A DNA stretch of 64,000 bases from Flavobacterium sp. LHD-80 (GCF_030929605.1 NZ_JAVFVS010000011.1:1-64000); one strand, 5' to 3'; positions 42,403 to 51,514 are shown, counted from the stretch's first letter. The notes: generated from the sequence alone by a model not told the origin. Translations and numbers: made by a program.

Positions 42403-42930
42403 TTAATTCTTAACTTTTTCAGCCACAACAATATAATATCTCGGAGTGAAATATCTTAATAAAGGTCTGAATCCAAACTTTTTTACGGGATGTGTAAATT
42501 GCAGACGATCTGTAATTTTCCAGCCTGTTTTTTCTAAAAGCCAGTCCAATTGCCAGTCTTCAAATTCGTGGTAATGTCTGTCCCACATGTCAGTTTTAGA
42601 ACGATATGCTGGAGAAAACCATAAACGCAACGGAATTGAAATTAACAATTTATCACATTTTACATTTTCTAGAATGGTGTATGGATTTAGTAAATGTTCG
42701 AAAATTTCAAATGCAGTAAAAACAGTATAATCTTCAGTTTGTAGCGCCGTTTGATCGTTATCTAAATCTTCGCCTTTTGTGTTTTTTACGGTATAACCAT
42801 TCTCTTCCATTATTTTAGAAAACGGATTTGGCACACCAAAATCAAAAATAGTTTCAGATGTGCTAACGTGCTTTTGTAAAAACTCTAAAGTAAGTTTGAA
42901 TCTTTTATTCGGAAACGTTTTTTCGTACAT
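42403..42930 (-). CDS. Class I SAM-dependent methyltransferase-like protein
   Basis: A 175-residue protein with a Rossmann-like methyltransferase pattern: SETIFDFGVPNPFSKIMEENG takes the place of motif I, EDLDNDQ of motif II, and DYTVFTAFEIFEHLLNPY matches the motif IV region with the EIFEHL helix seen in Methyltransf_11/23 proteins. Motif I lacks the usual glycine-rich GxGxG, so SAM binding may be weak or altered. Substrate unknown. It precedes the glycosyltransferase gene on the same strand with an 88-nt repeat-filled gap. Confidence 0.7.
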   Translation of the reverse strand: MYEKTFPNKRFKLTLEFLQKHVSTSETIFDFGVPNPFSKIMEENGYTVKNTKGEDLDNDQTALQTEDYTVFTAFEIFEHLLNPYTILENVKCDKLLISIPLRLWFSPAYRSKTDMWDRHYHEFEDWQLDWLLEKTGWKITDRLQFTHPVKKFGFRPLLRYFTPRYYIVVAEKVKN

Positions 42931-42987
42931 AGTCGTTGCGAACGAATCAATCTCTCGTTCTTGAATTTAATTAGGTCGCAAATATAC

Positions 42988-43022
42988 TAAAAAGTCCGCA
43001 TCTTACCAGTGCGGACTTTTTT
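42988..43022 (-). terminator. Terminator after the KAS III-like gene
   Basis: AAAAGTCCGCA / TGCGGACTTTT stem with T-run on both strands, between the KAS III end and the methyltransferase start. Confidence 0.7.
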
Positions 43023-43034
43023 AGTTTTCAGTCT

Positions 43035-43074
43035 CAGTCACAGTTTACAGTTAGCTAATTGTAAACTGTGACTG
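43035..43074. repeat. 15-bp inverted repeat CAGTCACAGTTTACA
   Basis: CAGTCACAGTTTACA (43035-43049) pairs perfectly with TGTAAACTGTGACTG (43060-43074) around a 10-base loop. CAGTTTACAG-type strings also appear at 41415-41448. It may add to termination downstream of the KAS III-like gene. Confidence 0.75.
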
Positions 43075-43084
43075 TAAACTGCGA

Positions 43085-44143
43085 CTAATATCGGTAAACA
43101 AAAGCATTAATGTTCATTCCCGCTCCAACCGATGCAAAAATAACCACATCGCCTTTGTTGATTTCGTGATTTTCAATTTTCCCTTGAAGAATTAAATCGT
43201 ATAAAGTTGGAACAGTTGCAACACTGCTGTTTCCTAAATCGTGAATACTCATTGGCATGATATCTTTAGGTGCAGTTTTGTCGTATAATTTGTAGAAACG
43301 TTCGATAATCGCTTCGTCCATTTTTTCGTTTGCTTGGTGAATAAGGATTTTTTTCACTTCATCGATGCCAATACCGCTTTTGTCTAAACAGCTTTTCATC
43401 GCGCAAGGAACATTACTTAATGCAAACTCGTAAATTTTACGACCATACATTTTAATGTATTTAATATCTGGATCTAAATCTGGATTGTATGATTTTCCAA
43501 AATATAGGTAATTTGCTTCATCATTTGCAAAAGTGGCGCTTTCATAAGATAAAAGCCCAGCTTCGTCTGTTGAAGCTTCTAAAATAGAAACTCCCGCTCC
43601 ATCAGAATAAATCATTGAATCACGATCGTGATCGTCAACAACTCTCGAAAGCGTTTCGGCACCAATTACCATCACTCTTTTTGCCATTCCAGATTTGATG
43701 AAAGCATTTGCTTGAAGCACACCTTCAATCCAGCCCGGACAACCAAAAAGAATATCGTAAGCCACGCATTTAGGATTTTTGATTCCTAATTTGTTTTTAA
43801 CACGAGTGGCTAAACTTGGTAAAATATCTGTTTGATGTGTTCCTGTTTTTACATCACCAAAATTATGAGCAAAAATAATGTAGTCTAAAGTTTCGGCATC
43901 GATTCCTGCATTTGTAATTGCTTTTTCGGTGGCAAAAAATGCTAAATCAGACGCTGTATATTGTGGTTCGGCATAACGGCGGTTTTGAATTCCGGTAATA
44001 CCTTTAAATTTTTTTATAACAACTTCATTCGGGTAACCAAAAGGAGTTCCATCTTCATTCAAAAAAATATGTTTGTCAAAGTCTGTGTTTTTTACTTCTA
44101 AATTAGGAATATAACTCCCAATGCCAATGATTTTTATTTTCAT
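43085..44143 (-). CDS. 3-oxoacyl-ACP synthase III-family protein
   Basis: A 352-residue thiolase-fold condensing enzyme of the FabH group. The catalytic triad is visible: Cys in LFGCPGWIEG, His in LIHQANEKM, and Asn in HDLGNSSVAT. FabH joins acetyl-CoA to malonyl-ACP to start fatty-acid synthesis. The active-site Cys context (FGCPGW, not the usual DxxAACxGF) and the extra length suggest a specialised member, for example one that starts an unusual acyl chain or polyene pigment; this is inference. No acyl carrier protein gene is adjacent. A terminator follows. Confidence 0.85.
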   Translation of the reverse strand: MKIKIIGIGSYIPNLEVKNTDFDKHIFLNEDGTPFGYPNEVVIKKFKGITGIQNRRYAEPQYTASDLAFFATEKAITNAGIDAETLDYIIFAHNFGDVKTGTHQTDILPSLATRVKNKLGIKNPKCVAYDILFGCPGWIEGVLQANAFIKSGMAKRVMVIGAETLSRVVDDHDRDSMIYSDGAGVSILEASTDEAGLLSYESATFANDEANYLYFGKSYNPDLDPDIKYIKMYGRKIYEFALSNVPCAMKSCLDKSGIGIDEVKKILIHQANEKMDEAIIERFYKLYDKTAPKDIMPMSIHDLGNSSVATVPTLYDLILQGKIENHEINKGDVVIFASVGAGMNINAFVYRY

Positions 44144-44397
44144 TTTTCCTTTAATTATCCGATAAATTTATTGCTAAAGTATAAATAAAATCATGATAAC
44201 TATCATAAAAAATACTATGCATGCATATAATTGTGAAATAACAATTTTTTGGATGATATAATGGTTATTTTCTAATGATTTTTTAATTTTTCCGAGATTT
44301 CAAACGTTTGAGATTGCTTTTGGAACGTATTTTTATTCTGTCTCAATATTTGAAAGTGTTATAAAAAGCACTTAAAGTTTTAAGAATGTTATAAAAA

Positions 44398-44436
44398 AAC
44401 AAAACCCGATAACATCATTGTTATCGGGTTTGTTTT
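44398..44436 (-). terminator. Terminator of gcvP
   Basis: AAACCCGATAACA / TGTTATCGGGTTT stem with T-rich flank on the minus strand, 17 nt after the gcvP stop. The rest of the 309-base gap 44144-44452 is AT-rich with no gene or repeat that I can see. Confidence 0.85.
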
Positions 44437-44452
44437 ATGAAATAATCTGCGA

Positions 44453-47302
44453 TTAGTTTTCCATGTAAGCTTCAATAGGAGCACAGCTGCAAACTAAGTT
44501 TCTGTCACCGTAAGCGTCATCTACACGACGAACCGATGGCCAAAATTTATTTTCAGCAATATACTCTAATGGATAAGCTGCTTTTTCTCTCGTATAAGGG
44601 AAATCCCAAGAATCTGTAGTTAACATTGCCAATGTGTGAGGTGCATTTTTCAATACATTGTTTTTGTCATCAGCAGTTGACGCTTCAATCTCTTTTCTGA
44701 TTGAGATAAGAGCATCACAAAAACGATCTAACTCAGCTAAATCTTCAGATTCAGTTGGTTCGATCATTAAAGTTCCAGCAACTGGGAAAGAAACCGTAGG
44801 AGCGTGGAAGCCGTAATCCATTAAACGTTTTGCGATATCACCAACTTCGATTCCGTTTTCTTTAAATGAACGACAATCTAAAATCATTTCGTGAGCCGCT
44901 CTTCCGCATTCTCCAGTATAAAGAATTGGGTAGTGACCTTCGAAACGAGCTTTCATATAGTTCGCATTCAAAATCGCGTGTTCAGTAGCACTTTTTAATC
45001 CTTCAGCTCCCATCATTGTGATGTAACCGTAAGAAATTAAACATACTAAAGCTGATCCGTAAGGTGCAGATGAAATAGCTGTAATGGCTTGTTCACCACC
45101 TACTTTTAAGATTGGGTTTGTTGGCAAGAATGGAACTAATTTTTCGTTCACACAAATTGGTCCAACTCCAGGCCCACCACCACCGTGAGGAATAGCGAAT
45201 GTTTTGTGTAAGTTTAAGTGACAAACGTCAGCACCAATTGTTGCAGGATTTGTTAATCCAACTTGTGCGTTCATGTTTGCACCATCCATATATACTAATC
45301 CACCATTTTCGTGGATTAATTTTGTGATTTCAATAATTGAAGATTCGAAAACTCCGTGAGTAGAAGGATACGTAACCATTAAACAAGATAAATCATCTTT
45401 GTGTTCAATTGCTTTTTCTCTTAAATCTTCTACGTCAATATTTCCTTCTGGAGTAGTTTTAGTAACAATGATTTTCATTCCGGCCATAGCTGCAGAAGCA
45501 GGATTTGTTCCGTGAGCTGATGATGGAATCAAACATACATTACGGTGACCTTCGTTTCTTGACATATGGTAAGCACGAATCGCCATTAAACCTGCATATT
45601 CTCCTTGAGCTCCAGAGTTTGGCTGTAAAGTTGTTCCAGCAAAACCAGTAATTACATTTAATTGCTCTTCTAATTTTTTAAGCATTGTAATGTAACCTTC
45701 TGCTTGTTCAACTGGTGCAAACGGGTGAATGCTGTTCCAGTTTGGCATTGAAAGAGGCAACATTTCCGAAGCTGCGTTTAATTTCATCGTACAAGAACCT
45801 AGTGAAATCATCGAATGATTCAAGGATAAATCTTTACGCTCTAACTTTTTGATGTAGCGCATGATCTGACTTTCTGAATGATGATTGTTGAAAACATCAT
45901 GCGTCAAGAAAGATGAAGTTCTTTCTAATGAAGCAGGTAATTGACTAGCTTCAGTTAGTTCAGAAACAGTAAAAGTTTCTTTTCCTAAAGCTTCAGCAAA
46001 AATCGAAACGATTTGATTGATGTCAGCAATAGAAGTTGTTTCGTTTAATGAAATAGAAACGGAGTCAGCATCAGGATAGAAGAAGTTAACTTTGTTATTC
46101 TCAGCAACTGCTTTTACTTTTTGAGCATCAGCTTTTACTAAAATCGTGTCAAAGTAAGCTGTGTTGGTTTGGAAAACCCCTAATTTATTTAAAGCTTCAG
46201 CAGTTGTAACCGCAGATGCGTGAACTTTGTTTGCAATGTATTTTAATCCTTCTGGACCGTGGTAAACCGCGTACATTCCAGCCATAACCGCCAATAAAAC
46301 CTGAGCAGTACAAATGTTAGAAGTCGCTTTTTCACGTTTAATGTGTTGTTCACGAGTTCCTAAAGCCATACGTAAAGCGCGGTTTCCATTTACATCGATA
46401 GAAACTCCAATAATACGACCTGGCATAGAACGTTTGTATTCTTCTTTAGTTGCAAAAAAAGCAGCATGAGGACCACCATAACCCATTGGTACACCAAAAC
46501 GTTGTGAAGTTCCAACTACTACTGCAGCTCCCATTTCTCCTGGAGAAGTTAAAGTTGCAAGTGATAAAATATCGGCAGCAAAGGCAACTTTAATTTCATT
46601 TTCTTTTGCTTTAGCAACAAAAGCACTATAATCATTTACCTGACCATATTTTCCTGGGTATTGTAAAATAGCTCCAAAAAACTCATTTGAAAAATCAAAT
46701 GTTTCGTGATTTCCAACTACTAATTCAATTCCAATTGGAGTCGAACGTGTTTGAAGTACAGACAAAGTCTGAGGTAAAATTTCTTCAGAAACGAAGAATT
46801 TGTGTGTATTGTTTTTCTTTTGATCTCTCGTACGAACGTCAAATAATAAAGCCATAGCTTCTGCAGCCGCAGTTCCTTCATCAAGTAAAGATGCGTTTGC
46901 AATTTCCATTCCTGTTAATTCGATAACAGTAGTCTGGAAATTTAAGATAGCTTCAAGACGACCTTGAGCAATTTCTGCTTGGTAAGGCGTATAAGCTGTG
47001 TACCATCCTGGGTTTTCGAAGATATTTCTCTGAATTGGAGCCGGAACGATAGTTGGGTGATAACCCAAACCAATGTATGATTTAAATGTTTTGTTTTTCT
47101 TTCCTAAGTCGCGAATATGATTTGCAAATTCGAATTCTGTCATTGCAGGATCTAAATTCAAAGGCGCTTTTAAACGAATATCGTCCGGAAGGGTTTCATA
47201 AACAAGTTGTTCAATCGAATCAACTCCAATAGTTTTCAGCATATGCTGAAGATCTGTTTCTCTTGGACCAATGTGTCTTAAAGCAAAAGCATCTGTTTTC
47301 AT
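44453..47302 (-). CDS. gcvP: Glycine dehydrogenase (decarboxylating), P-protein
   Basis: A 949-residue single-chain P-protein of the glycine cleavage system. It decarboxylates glycine with PLP and passes the aminomethyl group to lipoyl-GcvH. The PLP lysine lies in HLNLHKTFAIPHGGGGPG, and the N-terminal half (starting FALRHIGPRETDLQHML, with GLGYHPTIVPAPIQRNI) is the inactive, structural half typical of fused GcvP. Length is standard. A TAATTTTG -7 element lies at 47394-47401 (minus strand), giving a leader of about 85 bases. No other gcv gene is adjacent, as is common in flavobacteria. Confidence 0.97.
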   Translation of the reverse strand: MKTDAFALRHIGPRETDLQHMLKTIGVDSIEQLVYETLPDDIRLKAPLNLDPAMTEFEFANHIRDLGKKNKTFKSYIGLGYHPTIVPAPIQRNIFENPGWYTAYTPYQAEIAQGRLEAILNFQTTVIELTGMEIANASLLDEGTAAAEAMALLFDVRTRDQKKNNTHKFFVSEEILPQTLSVLQTRSTPIGIELVVGNHETFDFSNEFFGAILQYPGKYGQVNDYSAFVAKAKENEIKVAFAADILSLATLTSPGEMGAAVVVGTSQRFGVPMGYGGPHAAFFATKEEYKRSMPGRIIGVSIDVNGNRALRMALGTREQHIKREKATSNICTAQVLLAVMAGMYAVYHGPEGLKYIANKVHASAVTTAEALNKLGVFQTNTAYFDTILVKADAQKVKAVAENNKVNFFYPDADSVSISLNETTSIADINQIVSIFAEALGKETFTVSELTEASQLPASLERTSSFLTHDVFNNHHSESQIMRYIKKLERKDLSLNHSMISLGSCTMKLNAASEMLPLSMPNWNSIHPFAPVEQAEGYITMLKKLEEQLNVITGFAGTTLQPNSGAQGEYAGLMAIRAYHMSRNEGHRNVCLIPSSAHGTNPASAAMAGMKIIVTKTTPEGNIDVEDLREKAIEHKDDLSCLMVTYPSTHGVFESSIIEITKLIHENGGLVYMDGANMNAQVGLTNPATIGADVCHLNLHKTFAIPHGGGGPGVGPICVNEKLVPFLPTNPILKVGGEQAITAISSAPYGSALVCLISYGYITMMGAEGLKSATEHAILNANYMKARFEGHYPILYTGECGRAAHEMILDCRSFKENGIEVGDIAKRLMDYGFHAPTVSFPVAGTLMIEPTESEDLAELDRFCDALISIRKEIEASTADDKNNVLKNAPHTLAMLTTDSWDFPYTREKAAYPLEYIAENKFWPSVRRVDDAYGDRNLVCSCAPIEAYMEN

Positions 47303-47497
47303 GTAGCTATCTAATGTTTTTAATTAATGTGTTCGTGCACCATTTTGCTATACGAATCACATTTAAAAGTAAATGTGTTGTTTTTTTGTCGCGCAAAATT
47401 AAGTATTATTAATAATTTAATGGGTATTTTTAACTTCAATTTTTATCAAATTTCTAGTTAAAGAGTTGATTTGTTAATAAATGATTAGATTTGATAT

Positions 47498-48304
47498 ATG
47501 AAACTTTTAAAACAGCTTTTAGATTTTTATTTAAATAGCAGTATTCACGTGGCTTTATCGTGTTATGCTTTGGTGCGAATTACGTTTCATTTCTTTCATA
47601 TTCAGTACGATGAACCAATGGCGTTGTTTGTTTTTTTCGGAACAATTGTAGGATATAATTTTGTAAAATACGATGCTTTGGTTCGGGTAAAAAGAAAACC
47701 GGTTGGAAATCAGCTAAAAATTATTGCAGTTTTGAGTTTCATTTCGCTGATTTTGGTTGGATATTATTTTTTCCATTTAAAGCGAATTACCCAAATTGTC
47801 TCTGTCGTAATTTTTGCCATAACAGCACTTTATACTTTACCATTTTTCCCAAACAGAAAAAATGCCCGAAACTGGGCAGGAGTAAAAATCTACATTGTAG
47901 CAATTTGCTGGGTAGGAGCAAGTTTGGTTTTACCGTATATAAATGCCGAAATCCCGTTTACAGCCGACTTTTTTATAAAATGCGTCCAGCGTTTTGTTTT
48001 AGTTTTTGTACTTATTTTGGTTTTTGAAATTTTAGATTTAGCCAATGATGATCCGCATTTGCAAACTGTTCCACAAACAATCGGGGTTAAAAAAACGAAG
48101 ATTTTAGGATTTTCACTTTTGGTTCCGTTTTGGGTTTTAGGAATTTTGTCTTTTACACTTCATGATCTTATTATCAACCTCATAATGGTAGTGACTCTGA
48201 TGCTGTTTATTTTCTTCGCCAATACTAATCGTTCTAAATATTATACTTCCTTTTGGGTCGAAAGCGTTCCGATATTTTGGTGGCTGATGATTGTATTTTT
48301 ATAA
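47498..48304 (+). CDS. UbiA-like polytopic membrane protein
   Basis: A 268-residue integral membrane protein with about eight helices. The layout resembles UbiA prenyltransferases: the second Asp-rich motif region reads EILDLANDDPHLQTVPQTIGVKKT, close to the family DxxxDxxxxxxTxPxxxG pattern. The first motif (NDxxDxxxD) is not clear; GYNFVKYDALVRVK occupies the place. It may therefore be a divergent or inactive UbiA-fold protein. It is divergent from gcvP and followed 28 nt after the stop by a structured repeat. Confidence 0.6.
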   Translation: MKLLKQLLDFYLNSSIHVALSCYALVRITFHFFHIQYDEPMALFVFFGTIVGYNFVKYDALVRVKRKPVGNQLKIIAVLSFISLILVGYYFFHLKRITQIVSVVIFAITALYTLPFFPNRKNARNWAGVKIYIVAICWVGASLVLPYINAEIPFTADFFIKCVQRFVLVFVLILVFEILDLANDDPHLQTVPQTIGVKKTKILGFSLLVPFWVLGILSFTLHDLIINLIMVVTLMLFIFFANTNRSKYYTSFWVESVPIFWWLMIVFL

Positions 48305-48332
48305 ATAAGGCATTCAAGTTTCTAAATAATTT

Positions 48333-48447
48333 GGGCGTGCCACCATCTTGGTAAAAGGGCAAATTCACTTTGCGCTTATACGCCCTTTTATCAAGATGCT
48401 GTCGGGCTATCCGGGCTACTTCGGTAGCTTCCTCCTATCCCTCACGC
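48333..48447 (+). repeat. Structured repeat element, copy 2
   Basis: Same outer ends as the element at 30438 (GGGCGTG...CCCTCACGC), the same TCGGGCTATCCG tract and the same TTCG hairpin (GCTACTTCGGTAGC). The main stem is a different sequence, ACCATCTTGGTAAAAGGGC with GCCCTTTTATCAAGATGCT, which still pairs over about 19 bp with two mismatches. The GGGC/GCCC pairs near the loop are shared with copy 1. Confidence 0.75.
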
Positions 48448-48506
48448 AAAACGTAAATCGAGGAAATTCATTTTCAAAAGAGAGCTTTATAAATTATTAA
48501 ATTTTG

Positions 48507-48635
48507 AATTGCCTCCAGCTTCAGCTGGAGATTAAAAAAAGTATTCGATCAGAGCTTTAGCCAAATGATAAAGTTAGGCTAAAGCCAAGACATGCTATCA
48601 TAATTTATCCTCCAGCTAAAGCTGTAGGCAATTGA
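48507..48635. repeat. Nested palindrome AATTGCCTCCAGCT...AGCTGTAGGCAATT
   Basis: Outer arms AATTGCCTCCAGCTTCAGC / GCTAAAGCTGTAGGCAATT surround an inner stem (GCTTTAGCC / GGCTAAAGC, about 48554-48585). Each outer arm also contains its own small palindrome (CTCCAGCTTCAGCTGGAG). With the element at 48333 it fills the 389-base gap before the DUF1090 gene; no coding capacity is seen there. Confidence 0.75.
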
Positions 48636-48693
48636 AATTGTTTTTTTAATCTGCTCAAATCTGCCGAATCTGCGTGAAACAAATCAACGTAAT

Positions 48694-49089
48694 CTATTTC
48701 GTTTTCTGTTCAGCCAAAGCTTTATTCAAATCAGCTTTTGCTTCATTTAGTTTTTTCCTTTTCTTGTCGATTTTTTCTTTGCTTTCCTTGTCTTTAATCG
48801 CTTCGTTCAAATCGGCAGTTCTTTCGTTTACTTTTTGCTGTTTTTCTTTTACTTTTTTGTCAAGATCTTTGTTTACTGTTTTAGTGGTGCAGTTTTTCTT
48901 TGTTTGCGCAATAGCTTCTTCAACACCTTTTATCTGATTTTGATTTCCAGCTTTTTTCGCATTTGCTAATTTCACATTCAATTCACAAAGCTTTCTTTCG
49001 CATCCTTTTAAAGTTGCACAATTGCTTTGAGAAAACCCGATAAAAGAGATTGTAAAAAGAGCTAGAGTTAATATCGTTTTTAATTTCAT
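48694..49089 (-). CDS. DUF1090 (YqjC-like) periplasmic coiled-coil protein
   Basis: A 131-residue protein with a signal peptide (ending IGFS/QSN). The mature part is helical: NCATLKGCERKLCELNVKLA, AKKAGNQNQIKGVEEAI, and KKNCTTKTV carry the Cys and helix pattern of the enterobacterial YqjC/DUF1090 family, followed by a Lys/Glu-rich coiled coil (about 75-128). Function of the family is unknown. DUF1090 is best known from Gammaproteobacteria, so its presence in a flavobacterium may reflect transfer or a wider distribution than I know. Confidence 0.72.
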   Translation of the reverse strand: MKLKTILTLALFTISFIGFSQSNCATLKGCERKLCELNVKLANAKKAGNQNQIKGVEEAIAQTKKNCTTKTVNKDLDKKVKEKQQKVNERTADLNEAIKDKESKEKIDKKRKKLNEAKADLNKALAEQKTK

Positions 49090-49210
49090 AAGTACATTTT
49101 TTGATTTGTAATGAATTCGTTTTAAGAATAATACTTATAAAAATAGGCAATTTATCTTAAACGAGTTTTTTGGTTTCATATTAATTTAAGTTTGCTTTTT
49201 ACACAAATCT

Positions 49211-49312
49211 TGTCATTTCGACGGAGGAGAAATCTCCGCAAGTAACTCCGCATAGAATTTCGCCAATCTTTGTAGAGCTACTTGCGGAGATTTCTCCTCC
49301 GTCGAAATGACA
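49211..49312. repeat. Long hairpin repeat, TGTCATTTCGACG type (C)
   Basis: Perfect 34-bp arms (49211-49244 with 49279-49312) around a 34-base loop. The loop is the reverse complement of the loop type in copy A (30637-30668), so this copy is inserted in the opposite orientation. It lies 7 nt past the stop of the epimerase gene. Confidence 0.85.
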
Positions 49313-49319
49313 AAAATGC

Positions 49320-50225
49320 TTAAATTAAATCTTGAAGCGCCTCATCAATATCTCCAAACTTAAATTGAAACCCATTTTCCAAAAGTCGTTTCGGAATCAC
49401 ATTTCTGCTTTTTAAAACTAATTCTGTTTCAGTTCGAATAAAGAAAGAACCAATTTCCAAAAAGAATTTACTTATTGGAATTCCAAAAGGGAAACCAACA
49501 ACTTTTCGAAGTTTCTGCATAAAATCAGCATTACGAATTGGTTCTGGAGAAACAATATTGATAACTCCAGTCATTTCTTTCTGAATAATAAAATCCACCG
49601 CACTAGCAAAATCTTCCTCATGAATCCAGCTCACAAACTGATTCCCTTTTCCTTGTTTTCCTCCAAAACCAATTTTTGCCAAAGTCTTTAGCGGAATAAA
49701 AGCGCCTCCATTTTTCCCTAAAACAATTGAAGTTCGCAAAGCTGTTTTCATTGTTTTTGGTGTTTCAATTTTAAAGAACGCTTTTTCCCAAGAAAGAGCC
49801 ACATTTATAGAAAAATCATTCCCGATTTCGCCATCAGATTCATCCATTTGTTTGTCTAAAGAAAATCGATAAATAGTTGAAGTTGATGAATTCAGCCAAT
49901 GTTTTGGCGGATTTTTGCAATTCAAAACGGCTTTATTTAGAATTTTTGTGCTTTCAATTCTAGACCAAAGAATTTCTTTTTTATTCTTTTTCGTATAACG
50001 GCAATCAACCGATTTTCCTGCGAGATTAATTAAAACTGTTGCATTTTCTAATTCCTTTTCCCAACCAGAAAAAGTTTTGGCATTCCAGTTTACATATTTA
50101 ATTCCGTCAATTGTTTGAGATTTTCCTCTTGTTAGAATTATAATTTCTTCAAATTTATTTCTGAAATGATGGATTAAAACTTGTCCCAGAAAACCTGTTC
50201 CGGCTGCGATTATGAGTTTTTTCAT
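49320..50225 (-). CDS. TIGR01777/SDR39U1-type NAD(P)-dependent epimerase
   Basis: A 301-residue extended-SDR-like protein, started at the ATG at 50225 (MKKLIIAAGTGFLGQ); an ATG 27 nt earlier adds a stretch without homology. The cofactor motif is AAGTGFLGQ (usually GGTGFIG), followed by NLAGKSVDCRYTKKNK, the TIGR01777 signature, and STSTIYRFS, then SWEKAFF and RTSIVLGKNGGAF. The protein corresponds to YfcH and the plant/animal SDR39U1 group. The reaction is unknown. The C-terminal DUF1731 segment is present (VIPKRLLENGFQFKFGDIDEAL). Confidence 0.88.
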   Translation of the reverse strand: MKKLIIAAGTGFLGQVLIHHFRNKFEEIIILTRGKSQTIDGIKYVNWNAKTFSGWEKELENATVLINLAGKSVDCRYTKKNKKEILWSRIESTKILNKAVLNCKNPPKHWLNSSTSTIYRFSLDKQMDESDGEIGNDFSINVALSWEKAFFKIETPKTMKTALRTSIVLGKNGGAFIPLKTLAKIGFGGKQGKGNQFVSWIHEEDFASAVDFIIQKEMTGVINIVSPEPIRNADFMQKLRKVVGFPFGIPISKFFLEIGSFFIRTETELVLKSRNVIPKRLLENGFQFKFGDIDEALQDLI

Positions 50226-50240
50226 TTGAGTTTTTTTATA

Positions 50241-50317
50241 GCCACGAATCACACGAATTTAAAAATGAATAAAGGCAATTTGAAAATTAATTCGTGAAAA
50301 TTCGTGTAATTTGTGGC
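50241..50317. repeat. Palindrome GCCACGAATCACACGAATTT...AAATTCGTGTAATTTGTGGC
   Basis: Inverted arms of about 20 bases (50241-50260 with 50298-50317). One of three related palindromes in the window (others at 14275 and 58985). Confidence 0.8.
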
Positions 50318-50325
50318 AAACTATT

Positions 50326-50712
50326 TTAAGCTTTAAAAACCAATCTTTCTTCTCTTTGAGCTTCTTTTGCTTTTCTTTTTCCTCTAAAAAAGAAATATAA
50401 ATTGAAGAATAACATAATACCAAGATAAATAGAAAATCCTCCAATTTTATAACTTAATTTTTCAATTAATTCCTGATAACTGTCCTGGTTTAATTGCAGT
50501 TCCAAAATCATTAAGGCAAAACCTATATTTAAAAGATAAAACCCAGTTTCAAAAAGTTTGTTAGTTGCTTCAGCGATTTCTTCTCGTCCTTTAAAAATGT
50601 CAAGCATGAATATTTTTCCGTTTTTGAAAAGCGTTTTAGAAACATAATAAGTTAAAAATAAAGCAACTGGTAAATAAATTCCATAACCGATTAAGATTTT
50701 TGTAGTTTCCAT
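50326..50712 (-). CDS. Small membrane protein of the GbsR-linked cluster (third)
   Basis: A 128-residue protein with three or four hydrophobic helices (about 8-25, 52-71, 90-108) and a very basic C-terminal tail (FFRGKRKAKEAQREERLVFKA). The segment TKILIGYGIYLPVALF and FYLLNIGFALMILEL are similar in layout to the gene just upstream, which has YYLLNIGYCAMTLI, so the two are paralogues. I do not recognise the family. It is the last gene of a three-gene run behind a GbsR-type regulator. Confidence 0.7.
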   Translation of the reverse strand: METTKILIGYGIYLPVALFLTYYVSKTLFKNGKIFMLDIFKGREEIAEATNKLFETGFYLLNIGFALMILELQLNQDSYQELIEKLSYKIGGFSIYLGIMLFFNLYFFFRGKRKAKEAQREERLVFKA

Positions 50713-50731
50713 AATATTTGAATTTTAGTTG

Positions 50732-51079
50732 TTATTTGATTAATTTTTGAATGTATTTTGTTATAATTAAAATATTGAGATAATGCAGAACTGAAATAAT
50801 AAAAATGATGACAGCTGTTTTTATGCAAATTGTTTCGATCAATTGAGTGGAAGAAATAATTTTTTGCCAAGAAATCAATGTCATTGCACAATACCCAATA
50901 TTGAGTAGATAATACGCCAAAAGCAAAACCTGATTAATTTTTTGGCAGATATCAACGTGATTCGGAATTAAATCTGCGACATAAATATTTCCGTTGGTAT
51001 AGCAGATTTTTCCAACTTTTAGAATAATGAAAGTCGTAATTCCTAAATAGATTAGATATCCTATAATATTAAGATTCAT
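50732..51079 (-). CDS. Small membrane protein of the GbsR-linked cluster (second)
   Basis: A 115-residue protein with about three hydrophobic helices. The ATG at 51079 is preferred: it overlaps the end of the upstream gene by 11 nt and starts with a membrane segment (MNLNIIGYLIYLGITTFIIL). The earlier in-frame ATG at 51130 would give 17 residues read from inside the upstream gene. It shares the pattern YLLNIGYC with the next gene (FYLLNIGFA) and a similar DLIPNHVDICQKINQ loop, so it is a paralogue. Function unknown. Confidence 0.7.
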   Translation of the reverse strand: MNLNIIGYLIYLGITTFIILKVGKICYTNGNIYVADLIPNHVDICQKINQVLLLAYYLLNIGYCAMTLISWQKIISSTQLIETICIKTAVIIFIISVLHYLNILIITKYIQKLIK

Positions 51080-51458
51080 AATTTCTATTGTTTTGAATGT
51101 TTGTTTCGCTACCGTATTCAAATTCAGCAACTATTTTTCTCATTATCATATAAAAATAAATTGCAATTGACATTGGAAAAAAGACCATTAATGACCATTC
51201 GATCGCGTCATTTGTTATTGGGAAATAATAGTTTTTTATAAAAAATAAGACGAGTTCTGAAATTGCTACGATCCAATAAATAGATAAGTGTTTTTTAGCA
51301 TAATCTGACTTATGATAGGTTTCGATTGTGAGGTAAATAGCTGAAATTACCTGAATAATCCCCAAAGGAATTTGCGCTAACATTCCTAGATATACAGTTA
51401 GGAATAAAACCAAAGTAGTTAATAATGCAATTTTGTTGATTTTTTTAAGTGTTTTCAT
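51069..51458 (-). CDS. Small membrane protein of the GbsR-linked cluster (first)
   Basis: A 129-residue protein with four predicted membrane helices (about 10-28, 32-45, 58-75, 88-107) and a charged C-terminus (RKIVAEFEYGSETN). Not recognised. It follows the GbsR-type gene by 56 nt. A perfect palindrome, AAACTTTC-N10-GAAAGTTT, lies 18 nt before its start, in a position to control it. Confidence 0.7.
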   Translation of the reverse strand: MKTLKKINKIALLTTLVLFLTVYLGMLAQIPLGIIQVISAIYLTIETYHKSDYAKKHLSIYWIVAISELVLFFIKNYYFPITNDAIEWSLMVFFPMSIAIYFYMIMRKIVAEFEYGSETNIQNNRNYES

Positions 51459-51475
51459 AACTATCTATTGTTTTT

Positions 51476-51501
51476 AAACTTTCAGAAAAAAATGAAAGTT
51501 T
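51476..51501. promoter_or_regulatory. Palindrome AAACTTTC-N10-GAAAGTTT (operator candidate 1)
   Basis: Perfect 8-bp arms with a 10-base spacer, in the 56-nt gap between the GbsR-type gene and the small-membrane-protein cluster. A second copy with the same spacing lies upstream of the regulator gene at 52044-52069. This is the pattern expected for a dimeric autoregulated repressor. Confidence 0.6.
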
Positions 51502-51514
51502 TGATTAAATTTTT

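Noticed and set aside
47303-47400. Glycine riboswitch in the gcvP leader
   Set aside because: The leader is short and AT-rich and shows none of the paired aptamer helices of glycine riboswitches.
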